DNA from: Aquatica leii
Lineage: Eukaryota; Arthropoda; Insecta; Coleoptera; Lampyridae
NCBI GenBank assembly: GCA_035610365.1
Contig: CM069437.1
Coordinates: 56,630,093 to 56,694,092, forward strand
DNA: 64,000 nt
Reading direction: 5' to 3'
Part shown: piece by piece, positions 34,462 to 47,460 of the stretch
How the letters are laid out: each line of letters starts with the position of its first letter
How positions within the stretch are numbered: position 1 is the stretch's first letter
Translations under genes and position numbers: made by a program
Notes under the pieces: generated by a model
What the model saw: the letters and a program-made list of their open reading frames with translations, nothing else
What the model was told of the DNA's origin: nothing
Databases searched by the model: none

Positions 34462-34689
34462 ATTTTTCAGTACAAAAATGTCAAAAAAAAGCTTGACCTT
34501 AAAAAAAAAGTTTCCGAGATATTCGGTTCCAAAGTTTCAAAAAATGTAAGTAAAAGTTATGTGATAAGACCCATTATCAAGGAAGCACTGGAAAAAACAA
34601 ACAATTTTGACAGTTGTTAGAATTTTGCACTGGTTCGTCGAAAGCTTGTTGTATTTTGCTGATTAATCATTGCTTAATAGTATTTAAAT

Positions 34690-37600
34690 TCACCTGTATA
34701 AAGTAGTTTTCGTCCAAAAACTAAACGAAAATGATCTAGACCGCTAGTTAGAGTTTTGCAAAACAACACCTAAATGCTGACGAAGAATGATTACTTTCCG
34801 AAAAAAAAATTTTTTTCTCGATGGTACAGTAAGTCGGCAAAACTGTAGATATTGCTTTTCTGAAAATCAACACTGGAAAATGGAAACTCATTGTAAGTTT
34901 CCACAAAAAGTTAGCGATTGGGCTAAGAGACGAATTAGTTCCTGCACTTGCAGTACTTTATCCAAATGAAGAAGATCTATTTCTACCCAATAACACGATA
35001 TGGTGCCAACATGATAGTGCGCCACTCCATCTTGAGAGGATAATTTGCGAATATTTAAATCAAGTATTTGCTGACTTTCTCGGGGAAACCTGTAAGTAAG
35101 ACGCGTCCCCAGGTGGCAGATAGAGAAATGCCCCCCAGATATGGGAGGTAGGAGGGAAATTAAATACCTCCCGCGGATCAACAGGTAACATGACTTCTGT
35201 CTCAGAGTGAGCAGTCACAAACAGCGTCTGTTTCCAAGTTAGGCGGCTGCTAACCAATTACTCGCCAACACGCTCGGCACACCAGTCTGCCTCATGGATT
35301 CTAGGGGAGGCAAAAATTTGTTTAAAAAACACCAGGGTTCAACCAAACGTCTCTTTATTGCAACTTACAACATAAGAACGTTGAGAACAGAAGAACACCT
35401 AGAAGAACTTGAACGAGAACTACAGACATTAAATAAAATATCATTGAACTGTCTGAGACACGTCTGCCAGGAGAAGATAACACAACCTTAAGATCGGGTG
35501 ACATATTATACCAGAAGAACTGTGATGTAAACCATCATATTGGAGGCGTAGGCTTTATGGTCAACAAAAAGATTAAGCATGCAGTAATAAAATACCACTC
35601 GATATCTGAACGAGTTATATACATTATAATAAGACTACACAACCGATACAACATGCAAATAATAAGTGTATATGCCGCAACGAGCTCCTCCGAGGATAAA
35701 GAAGTGGAACAAGTATATGAAGACATAGCTACAGCAATAAATACCTCAAAAGAGAGAAATAAACTAATGAGTACACTACGTTTCCCTATGGAGGAAAAAA
35801 AATACCAGAAAGAAATAGCGAAAAGGCTAGAACCTACCGAGGCCTATATAGATGAAAATGTTGACCTACTCACTGAAAATATTAGAGCCTGTATACAAAC
35901 ATCAGTAAGAAAAATATGCTCAAGAGAAAAGAAACCGACACACCAAAAACTCAGTTCGAATACGATACAACTGATGGAACAGAGAAGGAAGACGGATAGA
36001 GTAACCGATGAATGCAGAACAGTAAACAGAAGAATTAAAAAAAAAAATCCGCAAAGATGTAAAAACCTATAAAACTAAATTAATCCAAACTACAATCGAA
36101 AAAAACAGCAATATAAAAGTTCTTAGATCTAAGCTTTCAAAAGAGAAAACGAGATTAATAAAACTCAGAAACAAATCAGGAACGATAGGACAAAACATCG
36201 CACAAAATAGCCAAAATTATAGAGGACTTCTACACGGACTTGTTTTTTTCAAACGTACCGGACGGAGAACTAAAAGCACAGGAAAAAGCTACAATAGTAA
36301 CAAACGTAGGATCGGAGGAGATGCCAGAAATAACTATAAACGAAATAAGAACCACTCTAAAAAAAAACGAAAAACGGAAATTGCCCTAGTAAAAACAAAA
36401 TTTCAACAGAAATGCGGAGACTTGGAAGAGGTACTATGGAAAGAATAATCGGACTACTGCTGAACAAATGTCTGCAAGAAAAGAGAATACCCGAAAAATG
36501 GTATAACGCAGAAGTTATCCTCCTTTTTAAAAAAGGAGATACATCAAATATAAGAAAGTACCGTCTCATCAGCCTATTATCCCACTTCTATAAGTTATTT
36601 ACAAACCGACTTTCAAAAAAACTTTTTGCAAACCTGTAGAACAAGCAGGCTTTAAGAAGGGATATAGTACTATCGATCACCTCCAAACAATACGCACCTT
36701 AATTGAAAAAACGGCCGAATAGAACATACCCATTCACCTGGCCTGGTAGATTTCCATAAGAAGAAGGCATAACCACTAATTAAATAAAAATACAAAGAGG
36801 TATTCGTCAGGGGAATACCATTTCACAAAAACTATTTACGTTAGTCCTAGAAAATGTTTTTAAAAACTTAAAATGGGAGGAGAAAGGTGTGAAAATTGAT
36901 GACACTTATCTTTATCACCTACGTTTCAAACAACCCAGACGAACTGAAAGAAATGTTACAACAACTGAACCAAGCATCTAGATAGGTGGTATTGGAAATG
37001 AACATCAGCAAAACCAAAACCATGAGTCCAAATAACATCAAACTTCAAATTGACAACCAAACAATAGAAAACATGCCATTAGATTGGCAAAAGAAAATCA
37101 AGGAGCAGAAGTGACCCGAAGAATAGAACTCACCTGAGCCGCATTTAGCAAACTAGACTACATCTTAAAAAACCAAGATATTCCGATAAATCTAAAACGG
37201 AAAGAATACGACTCCTGTGTTTTGCCAGCAGCCACATATAGCATAGAAACAATGTCACTAACGAAGCGACATGCCAACAAAATAAGAATAACACAAAGGA
37301 GTATGGAAAGCGTAATGCTCGGGATTTCTCTAAGAGACCACATCAGAAATGAGGAAATCAGGAGAAGAACCAAGGTAACCGGACAACCCGAGTATTACAG
37401 TGGCGGTGAAACAAAGAGAAGCAGAGGAAGGCTACAAAGACGCTGGACGAACGACATTAAGGAAACAGCTGGAAAAAAATGGTATCAAATAGCCCAAGAC
37501 AGAAAAGAGTGGAAAAGGTTGGAAGAGGCCTACGTCCAGGAGTGGACGAAAGAAAGCTGAAGAGAGAGATTTGCTGACCAATAGATCGGTCGTAGGAGAT

Positions 37601-37760
37601 CTATCGAATAGCTTCTTAAATCTCTTGATATTACCTCCCTCAATTACTTCTGATGGCGGTATTTAAAAACAAAGTCTATCTCAATTAGCGATATTCTTGA
37701 TAAGGTTCTCTAAAAGTTTCAGTGCCGAATGAAATATTATCAAGAAATGCTTCGAACATT
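34690..37760 (+). pseudogene. Mariner-type transposase (insect DUF4817-like), interrupted by RTE
   Basis: Left of the RTE: HLYKVVFVQKLNENDLDR, LEFCKTT, FLDGTVSRQNCRYCFSENQH, VPALAVLYPNEEDLFLPNN, TIWCQHDSAPLHLERIICEY, LNQVFAD. Right of it: IGRR, RSIE, SLDITSLNYF, WRYLKTKSISIS. The order matches Tc1/mariner-like proteins in which HLDGxVNRQNCRYW holds the first D region, WxQxDxAPPH the second and the SPDLTPLDFFLW box the third. The N-terminal helix-turn-helix is missing and several stops are present (for example before LEFC and in RSIE-x-LLKS). Confidence 0.85.
35076..37568 (+). mobile_element. RTE-clade LINE (BovB/CFDP2-like), near full length, 10-bp target duplication
   Basis: ATTTGCTGAC flanks the element at 35,066-35,075 and 37,569-37,578, and rejoining these sites would restore the mariner reading. 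The 5' leader is GC-richer. Coding pieces in order: LFIATYNIRTLRTEEHLEEL (endonuclease start), GGVGFMVNKKIKHAV, IISVYAATSS, KWYNAEVILLFKKGDTSNIR (RT block), then DHLQTIRTLIEKT, VLPAATYSIETMS, MLGISLRDHIRNEEIRRRTK, and the C-terminal KRSRGRLQRRWTNDIKETAG with EEAYVQEWTKES. Internal parts are missing and frames shift, so it is dead. It ends in an AGAGAGAG tail. Confidence 0.88.
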
Positions 37761-38317
37761 TATCTTGATTTTTTGTTGTAGATCTGCTTTTATTATTCAT
37801 TATTATTTCCATTTTTTATAAGTTAGCTGTTAATTGTTGATATTGATTTCAACAAATTTTGTTGATTTTTTTAATGAAATAATTTGACCTAAATCTTTTT
37901 AAAATGCTCGATATTAATAGAAAATCTCGTGTACTAAATTCAAACACTAAAATGCTTGATTGACCAGATACATTTCTGAAACTTTGGAACCAAACATCTC
38001 AAAAACTTTTTTCTCCAAAATCACACTTTTTCACATTTTGTACTCAGAAAAATAAACTCTATTAAAATCCGTTGAAAAAATATGGGTTACAATGACGGAA
38101 AAAAGTGACATTTAATTTGCGTTGAATACTGACAATCGGTTTATTTCCGTCATCTGCCTGCTTCAGTCAGTCGGCTACGCTGTTATTTATAAACAAAAAC
38201 GCACCATCTTCTTTGTTTTATTTACTGTACAATTATTGCTGAACTAGAGATTTAGATTACTTCAAACTTGATGTCGGAAGTTAGCATTTCTTGTCATTGG
38301 CGTTAACATCTTCTAAA

Positions 38318-38850
38318 ATGCCAAAAGAAAAATGGCATATATCTGTGACTTTAAACCAGTTTCAAGTCAGAAGTCCAACACTTCCGAATTAACTGAAGAA
38401 TTGTGTAAGTTAGAAAAAAGTAACCCAAACAGAATATTCTTGTCGAGTTCACAATGAAAAAAAATACGTTCTGGAACAATTTGGCAAAACATTGGAAAAG
38501 GTAAAATGAAAATTGACAAATCTTAATATTTGAGTCTTTTTAGATGAAACTACCGACGTAGAACATACATGTCTAGTAAATATCGTTTTTTTCTAATTTT
38601 AAGGGTTGATAGAGGAAAAGGAAAATCGTATGTGTTTAATTTTAAAGCGTCAGATAAAGTGAACCATAGTAGAATTGTTGCCTTTTTCAACGACAGTTTG
38701 TGACCGGAAAGTATCATATGCGAAAATGTTTTTGTATTTCTGAAAACGACAAGTTGATTCTAACAGTTTAGAAAAATTGCTGAATTTATACAGCTCCGCC
38801 TATACCAATTAGTAGTCGATAAAAAATTTAAATACAAGCTGCAAAATTGA
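38318..38850 (+). pseudogene. hAT transposase remnant (CGGBP1-like lineage)
   Basis: Starts at an ATG reading MPKEKWHISVTLNQFQVRS, then YVLEQFGKTLEK, then FLDETTDVEHTCLVNIVF (first catalytic-D region of hAT), LRVDRGKGKSYVFNFKASDK, NHSRIVAFFNDSL and CENVFVF. In other insects this order belongs to hAT transposases annotated as CGG-binding-protein-1-like. The middle and C-terminal dimerisation domain are not seen. Multiple stops and frame changes. Confidence 0.65.
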
Positions 38851-41485
38851 CTCTTAAAATAACATTAAAAAACTCAGACAATTTTAAAAAGAATTAGAAT
38901 GGATTTGATATTTATTCAAACAAATTTGTCATAACTACACTAAAGAAAAAAAATCTTGAAAAGAAAGAATTTCAATAACAGAAGAGACTTTGTTCAAGTA
39001 AACTAAAGTAAAAAGAATATATCGATAAATTGAAAAAAAAATATTAAAAAATGCGGGATATCAGCAGCAGTGTTTATTAGCTTATTTAGAAATATGTATG
39101 TTATATAAAAAATAGATAATGAAATTTAGAAAAGACACATATTTTAAATGCATATTTTTACTGTTTTCAGTGCATATGTATGTATTTGCAAACATATTCT
39201 TTGTGTGCATACCTTTCCAAAGCCTACTGATGTGGTTGCTGATTACAATTACAAGATTGCGTATTCAGTACGAATTTTGATTTTCATTTTCTGGTCAGAT
39301 TATTATTTTTGCTAAAAAAACAGTTTACCATGTCTTGGCAGATATTTTATTTTGAGAAATATTGCAAAGTAATTGACTAAAGTCTCAAAAAATAAATCAT
39401 TTTTATTTAGGCCCGAATCGAAGTTCACTAAAAATGAAAAGCACTTAGGGTTTTTTTTAACGATTTATTTTCTTTTATAAGAAATGTGAAAAAATCCAAA
39501 ACCTAAAGATAGACTGCGAGCAGTAGATATGATGGTAATAAGTTTTTAATATTTCTTTTTAAATGCGCGTATACTAAACTTAAAAAGTTTTATTTTACTA
39601 CTTTTTTTTATAATTTCCGTTTAACCAAAAACCTAAATAAAAACATTGAAAATAAATAAATGCCTATTACTTTGTTAGAAAAAAATGGGGTCACGGTCCG
39701 ACCTTTAGAGGTCATTTTATATGCACACGAATCAATTGAAGTAGAAAACTATTTTAGGTTGAATGAACAAACATTGCTGTTTTTTTTACGGTATTGATAT
39801 AAAGTTACATGCCAATAGTTTCGATAGTTTCTCTGCGTTTGCATTAAAATAATAAAAATGTCATGCACCATTAAGCTCGAGCTGATTACATTTGTTAAAC
39901 AGTCTTTATTAATTGCTAGTAATGTTATTAGAAGTACACCTTAAGATAAAGATCAAATAAACTACAAAAAATAACCATAAATAACATTGCAAAACTATGA
40001 TTAAAGTTGCACCTAAAAATCCAAACGAAGTAAGGCTACTACTACTACTTCGTCAATATTTTTCGACCACATTTTTTCAGTTCGATTTTATGTTTGTCTC
40101 TTAATTTGTCTAAACTACCGCTATTCCTGTATTGTCCGTCTACTGTGCTCGTACTGGTTAAGAATTTTTAATTAAATCGTTAACTTCTAGAAAAAACGTA
40201 TCTGGGATTTACGCGTCGAGGCGTTATTTGATACGGTTAGGAACCCAAGTTCGATAGGCAGCGACTAAAGAAAGCAAACTTGACTGCTGCTGTATTGAAC
40301 CTTCATGTAGGAGAGGTAAAAACTCGCCACTTGGTTTGATTTTTAAACGGCGACGTTTCGTGACGCTATTGTGTGAATTGCATCATGGCCAATAAAAACG
40401 GGTCCAAGATGAGCTGTCTGATTGCACTAATCACAATTATAAAGTTAAATAAATAAAAAAAACAAATACATTTACAGTTAGTGTAAAAGTACAGTAAATT
40501 ACAAACAGCAAGCATCATCACAGACAAACATCACATAACAGTTCAGGTTCAATACAACTAAGTCAGTAACTAATATTAGGAGAAAATAAGGAAACTTGCT
40601 TTGATGAAAAAATTTAAAGAAGAAGCTTCCACATTAGTTTGAGCCTTGCAGATGGCTTCTGTAAAAACCGCACTGCATTATTTCCACCAGTTAGTCAATC
40701 AAGCTTTAATTGAATACATTGCGACTCAAATAAATATTTACGATGCTCAAAACTGATATTGGTCAAAATTTTGTCATGTTTTCTTTGAATTGGAACAGTT
40801 TATTGGCAGTATTGGAGTACTGTTTTGCTTTGACATTCTCTATGATTGTGATGTTTATTGCAATGAAATAAAACATTGCAAACTTACTGAACATTATTAG
40901 TAACATTGTTATCTGGCTGACTGAATCAAAATTGTCATGTTTTTGCGATAATTGATTCTGCAATCAATAGAATTCGCTCTAAACGGTATGCACAGTCTTG
41001 GCACAGTGCCCATAATAATTTACACTCAACTGAAACTTGTAAAATGGGAAAAAACAAAATTGGCAAACGATTTATCAAAATAGTAAATGTAAAGTGCCGG
41101 AACGGCATTTTGTACAAGTTTATGAAAAAAAGGTTTGAAAAATTCTTCTTTAGCTTTATATCGCAATATATCTAATTGAAAAAATGTTATTTACGTTTAA
41201 ATTTTCACTTGATAGACATGTGTGTCATAATTAGATGTCTCCTCTGTCGCGCCTGCGATGACTATAGGGTTTGAAATAAATTCAACTTTTATTGTATAAT
41301 TTTAAAGCTGACACTCAGAGTTTATAGTGGACTAAAAAAAAATGGAAAGGAGCCGTTCTTTTCCGGGCGATTGTTTTCGACCTTCAATAGTAGAGAAAAG
41401 CCGTTCTTCTGTTTGTCCAAGCAATGCTGCACGGAAAGAACAGACCATTGGCTCCAATAGAACCTAAAAATACTTCAAATTTATT
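38851..41485. other. No gene recognised
   Basis: AT-rich; short frames only. A less AT-rich patch at 40,200-40,420 has no recognisable protein, tRNA or repeat. Confidence 0.45.
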
Positions 41486-41489
41486 CTAC

Positions 41490-44435
41490 ACTGTTGATAA
41501 ATTTTCTCCACTCTTTCCAGTTTTTGGCTAGTTGAGTGGCTTCACTCCATTTTTACCTTTTCTTTTTCAGTATTTTCATCATGTCAGTATTCCACGTTTT
41601 GCATGGTCTGCTTCTGTCGGTTGTTATCCATTCTTATCATATGTCCAAACCATCTTAACTTTCTTACTTCTATTATTTCTTTTAGGGCTTTTATCTTTAG
41701 TTATTCTCTTATTGTCGTGTTCCTTACTTTATCTATCCTTGGTATTCGTTACTGATCTTTAATATCTGATTTCAACCGCTTAAATTCTGATTCTCTGTTT
41801 TTTGTTATGTATCCAGTTTTCACACCTACATTTGAGCGTTGGTACGTAAATAATTTTATAAACTGTCCTTTTGTTGAATAGTTGTTTGTTATTTAAGAAT
41901 CCTTTGCTGCGCTTATGTAATAGTCTTCAAACATTTCCTAATCTGTTGTTAATTTCATCTTCTAGATCACCTTTCTCTTTAACTTTAGTTCTTAAATGCT
42001 TATATTTATTGTTCTCTTCTATTGATTCTCCATTTATTTGTATATTTAATGGTGTTGTTCCTTCTTCCTTCCTTACTATTTCCATGACTTGTGTTTTTTT
42101 GTATGTTTACGTTTAAACCATACTGCTTTGCGTTTGAATGCCAAGTTTCTAGATTGTATTTCACTTTTTCTTTAGTTTCTGTCATGAGTACATTGTCTGG
42201 TTTTAAATTATTTTAGCCTACATAGTATTTTTTAACTGTACTTTACATTTTTTGATTATTTCATTTATTGTATTTATAAATAGAATTGGGTTTTAACTTT
42301 TCCTTTGTTTTACTCCTTCTGTTTTAATGAATTCTTAAGTTATCTCTTGCGTTACTTTTTTCATCATTTCTGTTACTGCTTAAAAGTTTTTTAAAATATT
42401 CTCTCAATCTGTTTATTATCAAATCGTCAGCAATTTCTTTATTGGTTTTTACTCTTTTTAATATTCTGTAAAATAGTTGGGTGTCTTATTTGCTGTTTGT
42501 TCTTATTATTTTGCCAAATTTTTCTCGACTCACTTTTTTAGCAATTGCAGCTATTTCCTTAGATCTCGGACGTTGTAGTTTGCATTGTTCATACGTTTCT
42601 TGTGTTCCCTCTTTGAGATGTTTTCTCCGCAATGTTTTTTTCTTCCTAAACTCTTCTCCTACTCTTTTATTCCAGAATTCAGTTTTTTTGTGTTTATTCC
42701 TATTCTTCCTAGTACCACATGTTTCTTTGGCACAATTTGTAATTATATTTTTAAATATCTTCCATTCTCCCTCAATATCCTTTGTTTTTTCTCTGTTTAC
42801 TCCTATTTCCTTCTCGACTCTGTTTATATATTCTTCTTTAGTCTTGGTGTTTCTGTGTTTATGTATTCTTATTTGGGCTTTTACTAATTCTACGATATTT
42901 TTCCTTTCGGTATTTACTTTGATCACTTTCTAATTCACAGCTTCTTTTGACTATCGTATCTTTGATTCTTTTCTTTTCGGTTTTGGCCACAATTGTGTAG
43001 TCAATTATAGATTGTTCATTCCTGGATCTAACTTCTCTGGTAATTTTGTGTATTCGTTGGGTTGGAGAATGGTTTTTGTGATAATTTAGTTGATATCTAG
43101 GCACAATTCTAGTAGTAACTTCGCATTTCTGTTTACCATCTCTTCTCCATGACGTCCGATAACTCCATTCCAATCTTCCCTCTAGAACTCGTAGAATTTT
43201 TACTCAGAACCTTGTTTTTTTATTGTCATTTTTGTCTAGTTTATAGCATATTATAATGATATACGTTTTGTTTTGATTTTTTACTATTTCTACGTTTATT
43301 ATTCTTTCGCTGTAGTATTTCCGTTGTTGCACTTTATTTACTATACTTTTTGTAATTATGCATGTCACTTCAGCTTGTGCTTTTACCAATTTATTTGCCC
43401 CACTGTATATCATTAAATTTCCATTATGCATGTCTATGTTAGTTTTTTATAATTTTTTTTTTAATTCATCCTTTTTCCATTTAATCCTCTTACATTCCAT
43501 GTTTTGAGTTTCCATGTTATTGCTTTGTTTTTGTAGTTAAATTTTTGTTTAGTTGTTTTTTTTATTATCGCCATATATTTGTTCGTTACCTTTGAATCCA
43601 TTTTGCTTCGTTTTTTTTTGTTTGTGCCATTTTAGTAATTCTTCTTAGTTGTTGTTCCAACGTTTTTCCTTCGGAGGATCTTTTCTCGATTGTGCGTTTA
43701 TAGATTCTGCTTATGTTTCTTTGCTCTGTGATTCTTTTCGTCCATTCTCATTCTTTCCATTTTCTTTATTATATGTCAAGTTTACTAGATCTTCTGCATA
43801 AATTCTTGCTGTTTTTAAATAATAATAATTTTTGTTCTTTTACTACATTTTCCGTGTAATTTTGTTCAATCCATATTTTAAAACTTTTTTAACTTTTCAG
43901 CATTTTTTCGAATTTCAGTTTTTGTTAATTTTATTATTATGTTTCTGTTGTATCCTTTCTTAAACTTCCCCATTTTTGCTAGTTTTTCTAAGTAGATCTT
44001 TTTTTACATGTTTGTCCCTATTTCTTTGAGTATTATTTTAATTTTGTTCTTTGTATCGTGTTCTCTTTTTTCTTCCTCGTCCATTATTCTCTTTATGATC
44101 AGATTTTTCCTCCTCGTTTTTCGTTCAAAGGTTTAAACTCTTTTGTCTTGCTCAATCGTTTGATTCTTCAGTACTGTGATTTCTTCCTTAAATTTTTCCA
44201 ATTATTGATTTAATTCTCCTATTTTGTCTCTCATTAAATCCAATTTATGTTGGATTTGTGTGAACATTTCTTTAATTTATTCCATCTCCGTTATGCCACT
44301 TACTTCTATTAATTGTAGTATATTTCTAGTTTGTACAATGTTGTCTAATAACACTATTAGATGTCCAGCGGTGATGGTTGTGACCCGGTACTACACCTCG
44401 AAGGCACAACCCCTCTTTGTACAGTGGTCTGCTGT
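41490..44435 (-). mobile_element. Minus-strand LINE with ORF1-, endonuclease- and RT-derived parts, decayed
   Basis: From right to left on the minus strand. A GC-richer leader (about 44,340-44,435, GACCACTGTACAAAGAGG) is followed by a coiled-coil start MFTQIQHKLDLMRDKIGELN and an ORF1-like segment FERKTRRKNLIIKRIMDEEE. The endonuclease begins LKTWNVRGLNGKRDELKK, with CEVTTRIVPRYQLNYH and RNEQSIIDYTIVAKTEKK further on. The linker has FWNKRVGEEFRKKKTLRRKH. The RT end reads VKYNLETWHSNAKQYGLNVN and IQINGESIEENNKYKHLRTK. Much of the RT core is missing. The clade is uncertain (RTE/CR1-like). Confidence 0.75.
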
Positions 44436-45059
44436 TGTAAAATTTATTTATTAAAAACTCCAACTCTTAATGTGATTCTAGTAAACGGCGTGCATTCCAT
44501 AATAAATTTTGCTACTGTAATTGTTTAATCGTAGAGCGTGTAGCGTAACTCGGTGGTTAAGTATAGCTGCAATTAAATTTCATTAATGACTATAGTATTG
44601 CATGTACGAATATTTTTATGCGTTTACAATTCTTTTTTTCTTAGACGTCAATGTTAAATAAAATAATAAACAAGCAGCTGTAGTTCATTTCTCATTCTTG
44701 CGCCTTTTTGACTAATTCTAATCGACACATCAAAGACAGGGCAAATTCAATTGGTTGCTTTATCCACGTCATTCTTCTATATCAGAACTGCTGTTACCTT
44801 TTTTTACTGTGGATTAAGTTACAGGTAATTGATTAATTATCACTATTTTTTTAATTGTTGTACGTACATCTAAGAGATCTATAAATTTAATTTATGTATG
44901 GATTTTTTGCAGTAAACTCACTTCTGGACGATATTACTGGCTTTTTATTGATAGTTGCAAAATTTGACATTTTGATAAGTATACTTAATAACAAGATTTT
45001 TCTACAGTTTTCTACAGTTTAACTTACTGTTAAATGTGTTGTCTTGAAACATGACCTGA
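44436..45059. other. No gene recognised
   Basis: AT-rich, no motif seen on either strand. Confidence 0.4.
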
Positions 45060-45280
45060 GCTGAAATCTGTCAGAAAAAAAATAGAGAAACAGTTATCAT
45101 TGTCAAAGCAAGCAGGCTCATTCGATAGTTATCTTCGTTAAAATTCTCAGGAACCAAGCAAAGTACAGATGTTGATTTGAGAGAAGAAATAAATGATCTC
45201 CTCACAGGAAGTTGTTTAACTCAAAATCTTAATTTATTCTCAGAAGTAGAAAATATTCAACATAGTGACAGACGTAAAGA

Positions 45281-45507
45281 TCAAGAATTTAAAAAAACAG
45301 AACGTGGAAAATATTTCCAGTCTTAATTTGAATTTTGGTGACTCAGCAACGTGGATAAGCGCCAAACACGGCCGGATGAAAAAATCAAGTATTTAAAAAA
45401 CAGAACGGGGAAAATATTTTCAGTCACAATTTGAATATCGGTGACTCAGCAACGTGAGTAAGCTTTACGGATCATTTGCAAAAACGTCAAACATGGCCGG
45501 ATTAAGT
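45281..45507 (+). repeat. Tandem direct duplication inside the hAT pseudogene
   Basis: 45,281-45,384 and 45,385-45,507 share AAAAACAGAACG, GGAAAATATTT, GGTGACTCAGCAACGTG and the end word GGCCGGAT. The second copy keeps about 25 bases (TTTACGGATCATTTGCAAAA) that the first lacks. The divergence shows an old duplication. Confidence 0.8.
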
Positions 45508-46147
45508 AGAAAATATCAACATTATATTAGATAAGAATCGAAGAAAATTTTTATTAGTTAATTATAAATGACGACTTATTAATAGTGAATATGCATCTCC
45601 TCCATGGCTACAACATTCAGCGTCAAAGGATGCAGTTTTCTGCTTTTGTTCTAAACTAATTTCCACTCTGTGTAATAAAAAGGCCAATGACTGGAAGAAT
45701 ATTTCTATGATACTATCAAACCACGAGAAAAGTAGTAAGCATTCTAAAAACTACGTTGATTAGAAAGAGTTAGAGCTTAGATGAAAGAGTCACAAATCCA
45801 TGGATGAAAAAAAATTTGTGCTGGTCAGGTTAATTTTTCTAGAGACAGTTCTAGAAAGTCAAAACTTGGCTTTTTATGGAACACAACAAAATATTCATTG
45901 CTCACAACAGAAACTTTCTGTCATTGTTTGATCCTATAATGCATGGACAATTTTGTTAGCTCCTATTTCGTAAAATCTTAAGCTTTCGCGGTTGTTATGT
46001 TTATGATTATAAGCGACTTTCGGCTTAGACCGAGTCGTAGTTAAACACCCAGACCTAAGCTTGCTCCTAGTATCTTCTTGAGAGCCAAAACAAGAAGTAG
46101 AACTTGGCCTTTGCCGTAGTGTCGTTCGTGAACCCAAACAAACTGAC

Positions 46148-46179
46148 GTTTCGCAAGACATTGCAGCTTGCATCTTCAG
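46148..46179 (-). ncRNA. Hammerhead-ribozyme-like motif
   Basis: Minus strand: CTGAAGA, one base, stem GCAAG/CTTGC, then GAAACGTCAG. It sits in the DNA that replaces the hAT core. CTGANGA and GAAA core words are both intact; the extra base is again present. Confidence 0.4.
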
Positions 46180-47379
46180 AGTGGTATTGATTCATACTTT
46201 ACTGATTGTCACGCCCATGTTCTTAAATTGATTATTAGAGACATTACAATTAATTGGATTTTTATTTACATGTTTTTTAATATTTCTATCTAAATCTATC
46301 TAAATTACTAGTTTTTATAAAGAATGTAGAAGTTGGAAAATGATTATGAAGTATTCTATAAATCTGCTCAGAAATTTTCCATTAAAATAGAATCACAAGT
46401 ACGTAACCTTGGCGCGCATAACATCAAAACTAAACATCTACTTAAATTTGATAAGAAAGAATTTAGGAAAAGAATGGATAGAGAAGTTCTTATTTATAAT
46501 GAAGGGGAAATAAATTCAGAACAAAAATTTAAAGTGAAAGTGTTAGTTCTTGATGCACTTTGGGGATAGGTATATCGAGAAGAGATTATTGCAAAACAAA
46601 AACGTCTTTCTGCTTTTTCACAACTCGACTGTGAACAGTTGACTGATAAATTGCGCGATTTTGCTAAAACTTACTGTGATATAGTGATTCATAAATGCAA
46701 AATGTCTGCGCCTTCTGCTTATGAGGTCTTACACAAATATAATTTTCATTGTGCTGCTTTTGTCAATTTATACGTTGCTTACAAAAATTTATTGACTTTT
46801 TTCAGGTTAATTGTTAACAAGCTTTTTCCAAATTAAAAATAATTAAAAACCGCTTGTGGTCTATAATAGACAATGAAAGATTTGAATGATTGAGGATCAG
46901 AAACTGCAGAAACAGATTTAACACCGTCTTCCGAGGACATAATCGACCAGTATTGTCGAAGTTAAAAAGTTTAAGCATCTACAAAAAGTGAATTGTGAGT
47001 TATGGAGTCTTTAACTTCGAAATTTTGCTGAGCTCTTTTCTTTTCTCTGTAAATTCCTGTGTGGCGGTAATACGAACATATTAAAAATTTCGCGCTTCTA
47101 TCAAAGAAAAATCTCAAAAACTTAGATAACAAACTCAATTTATTAACTGAAAAGTTATTTATCAATTCGAGACTATTAAAAAACTATCACCAAACGATTT
47201 AGATGCGTAAAATTGGTAAAATATTTTTAACACCAATCCAATGCTAGGAATTAGTGCACGCACTTAATAAGCACCAACAAAAAAAGAACTAATACTTGCA
47301 ACTTTTCAGAATTAGGGTTTAAAAGGTTAGTAGTACTAAAAAACACTTTCAGAATACAGTATACAAAATTTACTAACTT

Positions 47380-47460
47380 CACGGACCTAAAGATTTATTA
47401 TATACCAAAAATACATAAACCGAACGCACTGTTCGCAACCCGAATTATGAAGAAACCAAA
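47380..47460 (+). pseudogene. Small PLE reverse transcriptase fragment
   Basis: One frame reads YYIPKIHKPNALFATRI, like the LYGLPKIHKxxxPLRPI box of Penelope-like RTs. The flanking sequence adds little support. Too short to assign to a family. Confidence 0.35.

Larger units (their letters stand above)
34462..38053 (+). mobile_element. Mariner-type DNA transposon with ~80-bp terminal inverted repeats, split by an RTE LINE
   Basis: 34,462-34,541 matches the reverse complement of 37,976-38,053, including the shared inner word GGTTCCAAAGTTTCA. Without the RTE insertion the element is about 1.1 kb, a normal mariner size. Transposase pieces flank the insertion on both sides. Confidence 0.75.
45060..46990 (+). 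pseudogene. hAT transposase (ZMYM1-like), core lost
   Basis: Left part: SGTKQSTDVDLREEINDLL, a region like FGDSATWIS, then the TTF-type zinc-finger block SAKDAVFCFCSKLISTLCNK, NDWKNISMILSNHEKSSKHS and ESQNLAFYGTQQNIH. Right part: NDYEVFYKSAQKFSIKIESQ, DKKEFRKRMDREV, INSEQKFKVKVLVLDAL, QLDCEQLTDKLRDFAKTYCD, PSAYEVLHKYN, LYVAYKNLLTF and FSKLKIIKNRLWSIIDNERF (dimerisation domain). The RNase-H-like catalytic core between 45,900 and 46,330 is gone, replaced by unrelated DNA carrying a PLE-like tail motif. Confidence 0.8.

Noticed and set aside
40200-40420. GC-richer patch as a possible host exon
   Set aside because: No long open frame, no paired splice signals and no repeat match.
42481-42933. 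150-codon plus-strand frame rich in Phe/Leu/Ser
   Set aside because: It is the antisense of the LINE linker region read on the minus strand (FWNKRVGEEFRKKK); low-complexity hydrophobic composition is the expected mirror of Lys/Glu codons.
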